NCBI RefSeq assembly: GCF_008123965.1
Contig: NZ_VSTH01000168.1
Span: 1-36,605 of the forward strand
DNA length: 36,605 nt
Direction of reading: 5' to 3'
From: Bradyrhizobium hipponense
GTDB taxonomy: Bacteria; Pseudomonadota; Alphaproteobacteria; Rhizobiales; Xanthobacteraceae
How positions within the stretch are numbered: position 1 is the stretch's first letter; the number at the start of each line of letters is the position of its first letter. A program made the translations under genes and the position numbers. Under the pieces are notes generated by a model. The model saw only the letters and a program-made list of their open reading frames with translations. It searched no databases and had not been told where the DNA came from. Below, one piece after another: positions 7,266 through 15,899 of the stretch.

Positions 7266-9545
7266 ATGGATTCGATCGTGCAACCCGCCACCGCGGAGCA
7301 TCCGTCCTCGTCCCGCAACCGGCTGCTGCTCACGGTCTACACGGCCGCGATCTTCGTCAGCGCGCTGCTGCTATTCTCGGTGCAGCCGTTGTTCACGAAA
7401 ATGGTGCTGCCGCGGCTCGGTGGCTCGCCGGCGGTATGGTCGGTGGCGATGGTGTTCTTCCAGTCGCTGCTGCTCGCGGGCTACGCCTATGCGCATCTGC
7501 TGATGCAGGTCAAAAACCGCGTTGTTCCCGTCGTGGTGCACCTGCTGCTGCTGATATTGGCTTTTGCCATGCTGCCGCTCGGCATCGCCGGCGCCTATGG
7601 CGAGCCGCCGGCTTCGGGCTATGCGTTCTGGCTGCTCGGTCTGTTCGTGGTGTCGATCGGCCTGCCATTCTTTGCGCTCGCGGCCAACAATCCGCTGCTG
7701 CAAGCCTGGTTCGTCCGCACCGGTCATCCCGCCGGGCACGATCCCTATTTCCTCTATGCCTCCTCCAACATCGGCAGCTTCCTCGCGCTGTTGTCCTATC
7801 CGTTCCTGCTGGAGCCGATGTTCACGCTGCACACGCAGAACCGGTTCTGGACTGCGGGCTACGGTCTCTTGATTCTCCTGATTGCCGCCTGCGGCGTCCT
7901 GCTGTTGCGCTCGCCGAAGCTCGCTGTGACCGAGGTGCGAACCGAGGATGCGAATGCGCCGGCGCCGGGTCTCGTGACGCGCCTGCGCTGGATCTTCCTT
8001 GCCGCGGTGCCCTCGGGCCTGCTCATCGCCGTGACCGCGCACATCTCGACCGACGTCGCGGCGGCGCCGCTTTTGTGGGTGTTGCCGCTGTCGCTGTATC
8101 TGCTCACCTGGGTGGTGGTGTTCCAGTCGCGGCCGCTGCTGCCGCACAAATGGATGCTGATGCTCCAGCCCGTCGCGATCGCGGGCGTCATCGTCCTGCT
8201 TGCGTTCGGCGGCGAGCAGAACCTGCTGCTCACGCTCGGCGGTCATCAATTGTGCTTCTTCGTCATCGCCATGGCCTGCCATGGCGAATTGGCGCGGACA
8301 CGGCCGGCCGCCAAATATCTCACCGGCTTCTATGTCGCGCTGTCATTCGGCGGCATGGTCGGTGGCCTGTTCGCCGGACTTCTCGCGCCCTTTACCTTCT
8401 CCTGGATCGCCGAATATCCGATCCTGGTCGCGCTCGCCGCGCTGTGCCGTCCCTCGGCGAACGAGCGCTTTGCTGGTCTTGCCAAATGGTACTGGCTGGT
8501 GCTCGCCGCGCTCGCACTGGCCCTGGTTGTGCCGTCATACGCCACGGGCAACCTCTCGACCTGGTTCGAGGACCATCGCGTCTGGGTGGCCGGCGCCGTC
8601 GGCGTGCTCGCCGCGCTGCTGGCACTGGCGCTCAATGCCGGGCGCTGGAAGATCTTCGCCACTGTCGCGCTCGCGCTGGCACTGATCCGTGTCTATCCGG
8701 CGGACGAAGGCCGCGTCGTCACCGTGCGCAGCTTCTTCGGCGTGCACAAGATCGTGGAGACGCCCGGCGGCTATTTCCATGTGTTGATGCACGGCACCAC
8801 CATTCACGGCGCCGAGCGCTTCCGCAACGATGACGGCGCGACGGTCACCGGCCGGCCCGAGCCGATCACCTACTACCACAAGGACGGCGGCATCGGTCAG
8901 GCCATCACCGCGATCCGCGAGCGCAACGGCGCGCCACTGAAAGTCGCTGCGATCGGCGTCGGATCGGGCACGCTCGCCTGTGCCGCCGAGCCCAGGGAGA
9001 GCTGGAAATTCTTCGAGATCGACCAGTCCATGGTCGATGCCGCGCGGGACCCGAAGAACTTTCGTTACATCTCGAGCTGCGCGCCGGACCTGAAGCCGGT
9101 GATCGGCGATGCGCGCCTCACCTTCGCGAAGGAACCGGATGGCGCCTACGATCTCATCATCGTCGACGCCTACTCGTCGGATGCGATCCCGATCCATCTG
9201 GCCACCGAAGAGGCGATGAAGATCTACAAGGACAAGCTCGCCCCACACGGCGCCGTGGTGATGCACGTCTCCAACCGGCATCTCGATCTCGAGCCCGTCG
9301 TGGTCGGCATTGCCGATGCCAACGATCTCAAGAGCTGGGTCTATAACGAGGACTCCGGGCGCGACGCCGATTACATCTTCTCCACCGACGTCGTCATCTC
9401 CGCACGCGAAGCGGCCGATGTCGGCAAGCTCGCGTCCTCCAAGCAATGGGAGGAGACCGAAGCCGACGACAGGGTGCGGGTCTGGACGGATGACTATTCC
9501 AACATCCTCGGCGCGCTGTACCGGCGTCTGAAGGAGGGGGAGTAG
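7266..9545 (+). CDS. Membrane protein fused to a spermidine synthase-like domain
   Basis: A 759-residue two-part protein. The first 500 or so residues form many hydrophobic segments (for example VYTAAIFVSALLLFSVQPLF near the N-terminus). The C-terminal 250 residues have a Rossmann methyltransferase-like fold: GVGSGTLACAA near 561, FFEIDQSMV near 585 and IIVDAYSSDAIP near 632. This is the fused MFS/spermidine synthase-like architecture common in proteobacteria. The start at ATG 7266 is fixed by GGAG five bases upstream; the frame extends to 7161 without support. The aminopropyltransferase activity is assumed from fold only. It is divergent from the FAD oxidoreductase and convergent with the glycerophosphodiesterase. 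Confidence 0.86.
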   Translation: MDSIVQPATAEHPSSSRNRLLLTVYTAAIFVSALLLFSVQPLFTKMVLPRLGGSPAVWSVAMVFFQSLLLAGYAYAHLLMQVKNRVVPVVVHLLLLILAFAMLPLGIAGAYGEPPASGYAFWLLGLFVVSIGLPFFALAANNPLLQAWFVRTGHPAGHDPYFLYASSNIGSFLALLSYPFLLEPMFTLHTQNRFWTAGYGLLILLIAACGVLLLRSPKLAVTEVRTEDANAPAPGLVTRLRWIFLAAVPSGLLIAVTAHISTDVAAAPLLWVLPLSLYLLTWVVVFQSRPLLPHKWMLMLQPVAIAGVIVLLAFGGEQNLLLTLGGHQLCFFVIAMACHGELARTRPAAKYLTGFYVALSFGGMVGGLFAGLLAPFTFSWIAEYPILVALAALCRPSANERFAGLAKWYWLVLAALALALVVPSYATGNLSTWFEDHRVWVAGAVGVLAALLALALNAGRWKIFATVALALALIRVYPADEGRVVTVRSFFGVHKIVETPGGYFHVLMHGTTIHGAERFRNDDGATVTGRPEPITYYHKDGGIGQAITAIRERNGAPLKVAAIGVGSGTLACAAEPRESWKFFEIDQSMVDAARDPKNFRYISSCAPDLKPVIGDARLTFAKEPDGAYDLIIVDAYSSDAIPIHLATEEAMKIYKDKLAPHGAVVMHVSNRHLDLEPVVVGIADANDLKSWVYNEDSGRDADYIFSTDVVISAREAADVGKLASSKQWEETEADDRVRVWTDDYSNILGALYRRLKEGE

Positions 9546-9552
9546 GGCCGCC

Positions 9553-9629
9553 GTCATGCCCGGGCTTGTCCCGGGCATCCACGCTCTTTGCGCTGTGAGA
9601 GAGATGGCCGGGACAAGCCCGGCCATGAC
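9553..9629. repeat. Intergenic inverted repeat, GTCATGCCCGGGCTTGTC family
   Basis: Two 27-base arms (9553-9579 and 9603-9629) are complementary at 25 of 27 positions around a 23-base loop. The left arm begins GTCATGCCCGGGCTTGTCCC and the right arm ends ACAAGCCCGGCCATGAC. It fills the 98-base gap between two convergent genes, so it is well placed to end transcription from both sides. The sequence is a dispersed palindromic element type rather than a dedicated terminator, since no T-run follows. Confidence 0.8.
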
Positions 9630-9643
9630 GATACGGATAGATC

Positions 9644-10639
9644 TTACGGCTCGACCGGCGTTCCCGCCGGCAGCGCAATCCCCTTCTCGCCCGCGACCTG
9701 CCGCAGCAGGTCGGGGCGGTCCGAGATGATGCCATCGACGCCGGTCTCGATCATGCGCGCCATGTCTTCGGGTTTGTTGACCGTCCAAACCACGACGCGC
9801 AGTCCGAGCGAATGAGCCTCTGAGACGAGTGCCGCAGTCACGTCACCGAAATAGGGCGACCAGATCGCGCCGCCGGCCGCCTTGATCGTCCGCGGCAGCG
9901 AGCCACCGTGATCGGCGGGGCTGAAGCCCGCCGTCCAGTTGCTGGCCTTGTCGAGCACGACGGTCGGCGCCGAGCCGCGCTGGAGCGTCAGGTACACGGT
10001 CGGAATTCTCGGTGCTTGCTGCTGGACGAGCAGCAGGGTCCGCCAGTCGAACGACTGGATCATGACGCGCTCGGCAAATCCCTCCGCCTCGATCATCCCA
10101 AGCAGCTTTGCGACAAAACCTTGCGGATCGAGCGACTCGTCCGGATGGTTCGGATCGATCTTGGTCTCGATGTTGAAGCGCACACGCGCGTTGCCGGATT
10201 TTCGGACGAGCGCGAACACCTCGCCCAAGCTGGGAATGGGCGTCCCCGGTATGGCGCGCTGAGCAGGGAATTGCTTTGCGTAGGCACTGTCCGGCCGGAT
10301 CTGACCGACGTCGTAGCTCCTGACGGCGGCGAATTGCAATTTCACGAACGGCGTACCGGGCGGTGCCACATAGGCGCCGGTCGCATCCCGGGCGAGATCG
10401 GGATTGAGCCCGCGCTCATGCGATACGACGACCTCGCCATCGGCGGTCACGCCGACGTCGAGCTCCAGCGTGTCCACGCCCATCGACAGTGCGTTGGCAA
10501 AGGCCGGCAGCGTGTTCTCCGGCAACAGCCCCCGCCCGCCGCGATGCGCCTCGAGATCGAAGGCCGAGTCAGATCCCATGGCCTGTCCCGCAATCAGGAT
10601 CGAGATCACAGTCAAAATGGTCGCGGCAAATGATGGCAT
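9644..10639 (-). CDS. Glycerophosphodiester phosphodiesterase, exported
   Basis: A 331-residue enzyme that hydrolyses deacylated phospholipids to glycerol 3-phosphate and an alcohol. The first 22 or so residues form a signal peptide (ILTVISILIAGQAMG), so it acts in the periplasm. The mature protein opens with LEAHRGGRGLLPENTLPAF, containing the catalytic His-Arg-Gly and the conserved ENT. DTLELDVGVTADGEVVVSHE carries the metal-binding Glu/Asp pair and second His. The C-terminal GVDGIISDRPDLL is the usual end of the TIM barrel. The frame extends to a TTG at 10681, but ATG 10639 gives a standard leader. It is close to periplasmic GlpQ in layout. Confidence 0.9.
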   Translation of the reverse strand: MPSFAATILTVISILIAGQAMGSDSAFDLEAHRGGRGLLPENTLPAFANALSMGVDTLELDVGVTADGEVVVSHERGLNPDLARDATGAYVAPPGTPFVKLQFAAVRSYDVGQIRPDSAYAKQFPAQRAIPGTPIPSLGEVFALVRKSGNARVRFNIETKIDPNHPDESLDPQGFVAKLLGMIEAEGFAERVMIQSFDWRTLLLVQQQAPRIPTVYLTLQRGSAPTVVLDKASNWTAGFSPADHGGSLPRTIKAAGGAIWSPYFGDVTAALVSEAHSLGLRVVVWTVNKPEDMARMIETGVDGIISDRPDLLRQVAGEKGIALPAGTPVEP

Positions 10640-10794
10640 GGCGGCTCGCAGGGCAAGCGAAAAGGGTGATGCTGAGCGCAATTTGGCGCGTCCGGCCCAT
10701 TCTACAGGCTTTTGCGCCTGTTGAAACCTTGGGCGGCGGCTTGGGTTGCGCTCGCGCGGGGGTTATGTACTCATAGCCGCCTGGAATCCCGCCC

Positions 10795-11754
10795 GTGCAA
10801 GCGAATCGCGATCACCGCATCATCCGCAGCCGGCATTTTCACAAAATGCAGCGGCGGCATTTCATCATCTTCGACGTGCTGCCCTTCGTCGGCACGCTGG
10901 TGGCACTGGGTCTGTTGTTCTACCGGCCGATCGGTTCGATGGAGCTCGGCCTGTTCTTCGGCTTCTGGCTGATCACCGGGCTCGGCCTCACCGTCGGCTA
11001 TCATCGCCTGTTTACCCATCGCGCCTTTGCCACCTCCACAATGATGAGCGCGATCCTGATCGTCATGGGATCGATGGCCGGGCGTGGCCCGATGTTGTCC
11101 TGGGCGGCGATGCATCGGCGCCACCATGAATTGTCCGATCACGACGGCGATCTGCATTCGCCGCGGCTGCACGGCCAGGGCGCGCTCGGCCGCCTGCGCG
11201 GCTTCCTGCACGCGCACCTGACCTGGATGATCGAGCACGATTATCCCAATGTCGCGCATTACGTGCCGGATCTGATGGCGAACCGGACGCTGGTGGCCGT
11301 CAATAGCTACTACTACAGCTGGGCTGCGCTTGGCCTGCTGCTGCCGGCCGCGATTGGCGGCCTTGCCACCATGAGCCTGTGGGGCGCGCTGAGCGGCATG
11401 CTCTGGGGCGGTGTGGTCCGGATGTTCGTGGTCGAGCAGACCATGTCGGCGATCAACTCGATCATGCATACGTTCGGCGCGCAGCCCTTCGTCACCCGTG
11501 ACGACAACAGCCGCAATCTCGGCGTGATGGCCTGGCTCGCCTGGGGCGAGGGCTGGCACAACAACCACCATGCCTTCCCGTATTCCGCCGCCTTCGGCCT
11601 GCGCTGGTTCGAGTTCGATCCCGGCTTCATCTTTATCCGCGCGCTGGAAGCGCTGGGACTCGCTTGGGACGTCAAGGTACCGAGTGAGGAGAAGATCGCA
11701 CGGCGCATGCTGCGGCAGCCGGGCGATGCGGCGCCCGACCTGGAAACGGGATGA
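10795..11754 (+). CDS. Acyl-CoA/acyl-lipid desaturase (membrane di-iron)
   Basis: A 319-residue integral membrane desaturase. The three histidine boxes that bind the di-iron centre are intact: HRLFTH at 70-75, HRRHH at 107-111 and HNNHH at 255-259. The spacing and the GYHRLFTHRAF and GEGWHNNHHAF contexts match the Delta9 acyl-CoA desaturase family. The GTG at 10795 is used as the start; the first in-frame ATG at 10846 would remove 17 residues without touching a box. Only 47 bases separate it from the MBOAT gene, with a strong hairpin between them. It could supply an unsaturated acyl chain to the neighbouring acyl-transfer system, which is inference from position. Confidence 0.9.
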   Translation: MQANRDHRIIRSRHFHKMQRRHFIIFDVLPFVGTLVALGLLFYRPIGSMELGLFFGFWLITGLGLTVGYHRLFTHRAFATSTMMSAILIVMGSMAGRGPMLSWAAMHRRHHELSDHDGDLHSPRLHGQGALGRLRGFLHAHLTWMIEHDYPNVAHYVPDLMANRTLVAVNSYYYSWAALGLLLPAAIGGLATMSLWGALSGMLWGGVVRMFVVEQTMSAINSIMHTFGAQPFVTRDDNSRNLGVMAWLAWGEGWHNNHHAFPYSAAFGLRWFEFDPGFIFIRALEALGLAWDVKVPSEEKIARRMLRQPGDAAPDLETG

Positions 11755-11789
11755 GCATCATCGACCGGCGCGAGAGCCGGTGATGATGC
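11755..11789 (+). terminator. Strong hairpin between desaturase and MBOAT genes
   Basis: GCATCATC, a bulged G, then ACCGGC at the left pairs perfectly with GCCGGTGATGATGC at the right around a six-base loop, giving a 14-pair stem that starts at the base after the desaturase stop codon. No T-run follows (GGCTTTG), so it may be a partial terminator, a 3'-end stabiliser of the desaturase message, or a structure affecting translation of the next gene 12 bases downstream. Confidence 0.5.
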
Positions 11790-11801
11790 GGCTTTGAACC
11801 G

Positions 11802-13184
11802 ATGCTGTTCAACGATTATCCCTTTCTCCTGGTCTTCCTGCCGGCGGCGCTGCTGATCTACCGCCTGGCCGATCCCTTTCCGCATGTGCGGATCGGCGTG
11901 CAGGTCGCACTGTCGCTCGCCTTCTATGCCTGGGGCAGCCCCTCCTTCATCCTGCTCCTGTCTGCCTCGATCGCGATCAACTGGCTTGCGTCGCTGACTT
12001 ATGGCCGTATGAAATGGTCCGGCGTCCTCACGCTGGTGATTGTGCTCGATCTCGCCGTGCTGGCGTTGTTCAAATACGCCAATTTCCTTCTCGCCAATCT
12101 CGGGCTTGTGTTTGGGGCGTCGCTACCGACGCTCGACATCGGGCTGCCGCTCGGCATCTCCTTCTTCACCTTCCATCACATCATGTATCTGGTCGATCTC
12201 AAGCGCGGCAAGGCGCCGCTCTATGCGCTCGATCGCTACGCGCTCTACATCGCTTTCTTCCCGCAAGCGATCGCCGGACCTCTCGCGCGCTGGTCGGAGG
12301 TGATGCATCAGTTCGGCCGCCAGGTCTATGCACCGGGCTGGCAGCGCCAGTTCTGCGTCGCGACCTGCTTCATCGTGCTCGGCCTGTTCGAGAAGGTCGT
12401 GATCGCCGACGGCATCGCGCATCTGCTCGATCCCATCTATGCGCAAGCCGCAAGCAAGACGCTTGCGAGCGGCGATGCCTGGCTCGCCTTCTGCTTCTCG
12501 TTCCAGATCCTGTTCGACTTCTCCGGCTATTCCGACATCGCGATCGGCCTTGGGCTGCTATTCGGCGTGCAGCTGCCGTACAATTTCAATGCGCCGCTGC
12601 GCTCGACCAGCATCCAGGATTTCTGGCAGCGCTGGCACATCACGCTGATACTGTTCCTGCGCGATTACGTGTTCTATCCGCTGGTCAATCTGCGCCTCCT
12701 GCCGCGGCGCTGGCTGCCGGTGCAGTTCTTTGGCGCGATGCTGATCACCATGGCGCTGTGCGGCCTATGGCACGGTGCGAGCTGGACTTTTGTGCTGTGG
12801 GGCGTGCTGCATGGCCTGGCGCTGGTCGCCTGCGCGTTATGGCGCCGCTTCGGGCCCGACTTTCCATCATGGCTCGGCTGGGTTCTCACCGTGCTGTTCG
12901 TGCTCGCAACCGGTGTGATCTTCCGTGCCGGTTCGCTCGAGGCGGCATGGCACGTCTTCTCCGGACTGGTTTCGCCACTGCCGCTCGAGCGCGGTGGACA
13001 ATTGTGGCCGCTGGCGGCGGCGCCGCTCGTGGCCTTCCTGCTGCCGGCGAGCCAGGACGTCGTGGCGTTTTTCACCCGCAAGCCGAATGTCGTGCTGGCG
13101 GGGCTTCTTGGCGTCGGCATCCTCGCCTTGCTGATCCAGATCGGGGAAGGGGGACTCCATGAGTTCGTCTATTTCAAGTTCTGA
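11802..13184 (+). CDS. MBOAT O-acyltransferase (DltB/AlgI-like)
   Basis: A 460-residue polytopic inner-membrane protein of the membrane-bound O-acyltransferase family. It opens with MLFNDYPFLLVFLPAALLIY, typical of AlgI-type proteins, and contains LGISFFTFHHIMYLVD (118-132), FSGYSDIAIGLGLLFG (240-255) and FWQRWHITL (274-282). GLWHGASWTFVLWG at 321-334 carries the invariant histidine (H324) that lies in the active-site funnel. MBOATs of this branch move acyl groups across or onto extracytoplasmic acceptors. The next gene overlaps it by 26 bases and encodes the SGNH-like partner usually paired with AlgI or DltB. The carrier protein and ligase opposite suggest the donor is an acyl-ACP rather than acetyl-CoA. 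Confidence 0.92.
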   Translation: MLFNDYPFLLVFLPAALLIYRLADPFPHVRIGVQVALSLAFYAWGSPSFILLLSASIAINWLASLTYGRMKWSGVLTLVIVLDLAVLALFKYANFLLANLGLVFGASLPTLDIGLPLGISFFTFHHIMYLVDLKRGKAPLYALDRYALYIAFFPQAIAGPLARWSEVMHQFGRQVYAPGWQRQFCVATCFIVLGLFEKVVIADGIAHLLDPIYAQAASKTLASGDAWLAFCFSFQILFDFSGYSDIAIGLGLLFGVQLPYNFNAPLRSTSIQDFWQRWHITLILFLRDYVFYPLVNLRLLPRRWLPVQFFGAMLITMALCGLWHGASWTFVLWGVLHGLALVACALWRRFGPDFPSWLGWVLTVLFVLATGVIFRAGSLEAAWHVFSGLVSPLPLERGGQLWPLAAAPLVAFLLPASQDVVAFFTRKPNVVLAGLLGVGILALLIQIGEGGLHEFVYFKF

Positions 13185-14169
13185 CGTTTCGGCCGATTGG
13201 GGCCGCTGTCTCGCCGCCTGTTTCGGCACGCTCGCGCTTGGCGCGGCGCTGATTGCCGTCCTCGTGATGCTGATCGATCCCTATGACAGCGGCAGGTTCG
13301 GCTGGCTCGGAATCGTCGGCATCAATGATCGCAATCCCTGGACGGCCAATGCCAGCCGGGCGCGCGATCCGCAATTCAACTCCGCAATTCTGGGAAATTC
13401 CACCGGGCAGCTGCTCGCCCCGGCGGAACTCGACAATTTGACGGGCAGCCGCTTCGTGCAGCTTGTCGCGCCGGGTGCTGATCCGCGCGGCGACCTGGCG
13501 ATCCTCGATTTCTTCGCCAGGCATCATCGGACCATCCGGGCCCTGGTCGTCGTGATCGATCAGCCCTGGTGCACGGATGCCCTGCCGCCGCTGCCGCAGG
13601 ATGGATTTCCATACTGGCTCTACGAGGGCGGCGCGCTTCGCTACCTCGGCAAACTCTTTACCTGGGCCGCGCTCGATCGCGCCTTTCAGCGTATCGCCAT
13701 CGGCCGCGGCGTGCGCCGGCATGTCCGCTCGGACGGCTATTGGAGCTATGAGGAGGTGTGGCCGCCCGGCGTGAAACAGCCGGCCATCGTGGAGCCTGCG
13801 AAGGCGGCGCCATTCGAGGGCAAGATCACCGATCCATTTCCCTACGCGGCAATGCTGGCAAGCGCGATCGCAAAGCTTCCGCGCGACGTGCCGCTCGTGC
13901 TGTTGATGCCGCCGACCTTCTACACCATCGTGCCTGCTCCGGGCAGCCGCGATGCGGCGGCGCACGAAGCCTGCAAGGCGGCCTACCGATCCATCGTCAG
14001 CGGCCGGGCGAACAGCAACCTGATCGACTATCGCCGCGACAATGTGCTGACGCGCGATCCCGCCAATTTCGCCGATCTGATCCATTACCGCGCGATTATC
14101 GCGCGCCAGCTCGAACGGGGGATCGCGGCGAGCCTGCGCGACGGCGAGGCGGCGCAGATCAGTTTCTGA
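13159..14169 (+). CDS. Membrane-anchored SGNH-like protein (DltD-like partner of the MBOAT)
   Basis: A 336-residue protein with one N-terminal membrane segment (about 17-38) and a periplasmic domain. It has GNST at 79-82, with S81 in the position of the SGNH nucleophile, and DLIH at 306-309, the D-x-x-H that closes the catalytic triad in SGNH and DltD proteins. An LPPTFYT-like stretch (LLMPPTFYTI, 248-257) resembles a core strand of that fold. ATG 13159 is supported by a very strong GGGGAAGGGGGA upstream, and the 26-base overlap with the MBOAT gene implies translational coupling. Overall similarity to named families is weak by eye, so DltD-like is a structural assignment. It probably completes acyl transfer to the final acceptor outside the cytoplasm. 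Confidence 0.72.
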   Translation: MSSSISSSDVSADWGRCLAACFGTLALGAALIAVLVMLIDPYDSGRFGWLGIVGINDRNPWTANASRARDPQFNSAILGNSTGQLLAPAELDNLTGSRFVQLVAPGADPRGDLAILDFFARHHRTIRALVVVIDQPWCTDALPPLPQDGFPYWLYEGGALRYLGKLFTWAALDRAFQRIAIGRGVRRHVRSDGYWSYEEVWPPGVKQPAIVEPAKAAPFEGKITDPFPYAAMLASAIAKLPRDVPLVLLMPPTFYTIVPAPGSRDAAAHEACKAAYRSIVSGRANSNLIDYRRDNVLTRDPANFADLIHYRAIIARQLERGIAASLRDGEAAQISF

Positions 14170-14173
14170 CGGC

Positions 14174-15874
14174 TCAGCCGATTTCCTCCAAACCGCCGTC
14201 GAGCCAGAGCCTGCGGGCCAGCTTGCGCTGGATCTTGCCGCTGGTGGTCTTCGGCAGCCTGCCTGGACGGATCAGCGCGATGTGGCGTGCGGAGAGTTCG
14301 TGGCTATCGGCAATGGCCTCGCGGATCTGCCCCTTGATCTCGGCGGTGTCGATGGTGCGGCGCGCGGTACGTTCGACCTCCTGGACGATCACGAGCGTTT
14401 CTTCGCCGCTCTCGTCCGGCACCGAGAACGCCGCGCCGCAGTTTTCGCGCAAGCCTTCGTCGAGCGACTGCACCGTGCGCTCGATGTCCTGCGGGTAATG
14501 GTTGATGCCGCGGATGATGATGAGGTCCTTGATCCGCCCGGTGACGAACAGCTCGCCGCTCTCGTCGAGGAAGCCGAGGTCGCCGGTGCGCAGCCACGGG
14601 CCGTCCTCGCCGGCGATCTCCGCGTTGAGGTCCTCGCGCGTCGCTTCGTCGTTGCGCCAGTAGGCGCGCGCGACGTTGGCACCGCTGATCCAGATCTCGC
14701 CGACGCGGTCGGCCTGCAGCCGGCAGTGGCTGTCCGGTTCAACGATGGCGATCCGCTCGCCGATCAGCGCGCGGCCACTGCCGACCAGGACCTGCGTATC
14801 GCCTGCGTCGGAGGGCGCGTCGGCTGAATGCGCTTGAAGTCCTGCGCGGCTGACGCTGCGCGTGACGTGACCATCGCCTCGCTTTCCGCTGGAGATCAAC
14901 AGCGTCGCTTCCGCCATGCCGTAAGCAGGATACACCGCGCGCGGATCGAACCCGTAGGGCGCAAATGTCGCTGTGAAGCGTGCGATGGTGTCGGCCTGCA
15001 CCGGCTCCGCCCCGTTGAGCGCGATCCTGAGCGAGGACAGATCGATACCGTCCATCTGCTCGGCGCGGTGGCGGCTGACGCAGAGGTCGAAACCGAAATT
15101 CGGGCTACAGGCCACTTCCGCACGATAATGCGAGATCGCTCGCAACCAGCCTAGAGGTCGCTGCATGAACGCGTTCGGCGCCATCAGTACGCAGGTCGCG
15201 CCGACATAGAGCGCCTGCAGCGCGTTCAGGATCAGCCCCATGTCGTGATAGAGCGGCACCCAATTGACGTAGGTCGATTGCCTGGTGTTGCCGAGCGCGA
15301 GCCGGATCATCTCGAGATTGGCGAGCAGATTGGCGTGGCTCACCATCACGCCCTTGGGCTCGGAGGTGGAGCCGGAGGTGTATTGCAGGAAGACGACGTC
15401 GTTCGGCGCCGGCTCGGGCATTTCATGCGCTTCGCTGGCGTCGGAAGAGAGATCGACCTCGACCCATCGGATGCGTTCCCGCTCAAAGCGCGCGTGCAAG
15501 TCGTCGCGCAGGGCGAAGGCGGAGGTGGTCAGCGCCACCGACGGTGCGCAATTGGCGAGGATCGCGGCGCTGGCGTCGCGGGCGCTGTTTCGCCGCGGCA
15601 TCATCATCGGTACGGCAATGATGCCCGCCATCAGGCAGCCGAAGAACGCCACCAGGAATTCGATGCCGGGCGGAAACACCAGGATGGCCCGGTCGCCGGG
15701 CCGCGCGGTCGCAATCAGACGCGACGCGAGCGCGGTTGCTGCGTCGTGCAACTGGCGGAAGGTGAGGGCAGCTTCTTCCGTCCCACGATCGGAGACGAAG
15801 ACATAGGCGCGATCATCGCCCTGGTCTGCCGCGCGCCGGGCCAGGACTGCCACGAGCGAGCGGAAGGTTTCCAT
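14174..15874 (-). CDS. Fatty acyl-AMP ligase (FAAL)
   Basis: A 566-residue ANL-superfamily enzyme that adenylates a fatty acid and loads it on an acyl carrier protein. Motifs in order: QYTSGSTSEPKGVMVSH (164-180, P-loop), WVPLYHDMGL (205-214), LNGAEPV (286-292) and AYGMAEATL (317-325). Further on are LRTGDLGFLDESGELFVTGR, then RGINHYPQDIE, and near the end LPKTTSGKIQRK with the catalytic lysine. The GAEPV, YHDMGL and INHYPQDIE forms are those of FAALs rather than acyl-CoA synthetases. The ACP gene lies 25 bases upstream on the same strand, so the two are co-transcribed. The stop codon is only four bases from that of the SGNH-like gene on the other strand. Confidence 0.92.
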   Translation of the reverse strand: METFRSLVAVLARRAADQGDDRAYVFVSDRGTEEAALTFRQLHDAATALASRLIATARPGDRAILVFPPGIEFLVAFFGCLMAGIIAVPMMMPRRNSARDASAAILANCAPSVALTTSAFALRDDLHARFERERIRWVEVDLSSDASEAHEMPEPAPNDVVFLQYTSGSTSEPKGVMVSHANLLANLEMIRLALGNTRQSTYVNWVPLYHDMGLILNALQALYVGATCVLMAPNAFMQRPLGWLRAISHYRAEVACSPNFGFDLCVSRHRAEQMDGIDLSSLRIALNGAEPVQADTIARFTATFAPYGFDPRAVYPAYGMAEATLLISSGKRGDGHVTRSVSRAGLQAHSADAPSDAGDTQVLVGSGRALIGERIAIVEPDSHCRLQADRVGEIWISGANVARAYWRNDEATREDLNAEIAGEDGPWLRTGDLGFLDESGELFVTGRIKDLIIIRGINHYPQDIERTVQSLDEGLRENCGAAFSVPDESGEETLVIVQEVERTARRTIDTAEIKGQIREAIADSHELSARHIALIRPGRLPKTTSGKIQRKLARRLWLDGGLEEIG

Positions 15875-15899
15875 TTGAGGGCGCCGGCTTCAGCCGCTC

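Noticed and set aside
8535..9788. 417-codon minus-strand frame spanning the fused membrane protein's end
   Set aside because: Crosses an intergenic palindrome and the start of another gene; composition is shadow-like.
11802..14169. Alginate or simple acetyl-transfer locus
   Set aside because: The MBOAT and SGNH-like pair would allow it, but no alginate or polysaccharide gene is present and the adjacent carrier protein and fatty acyl-AMP ligase argue for longer acyl groups.
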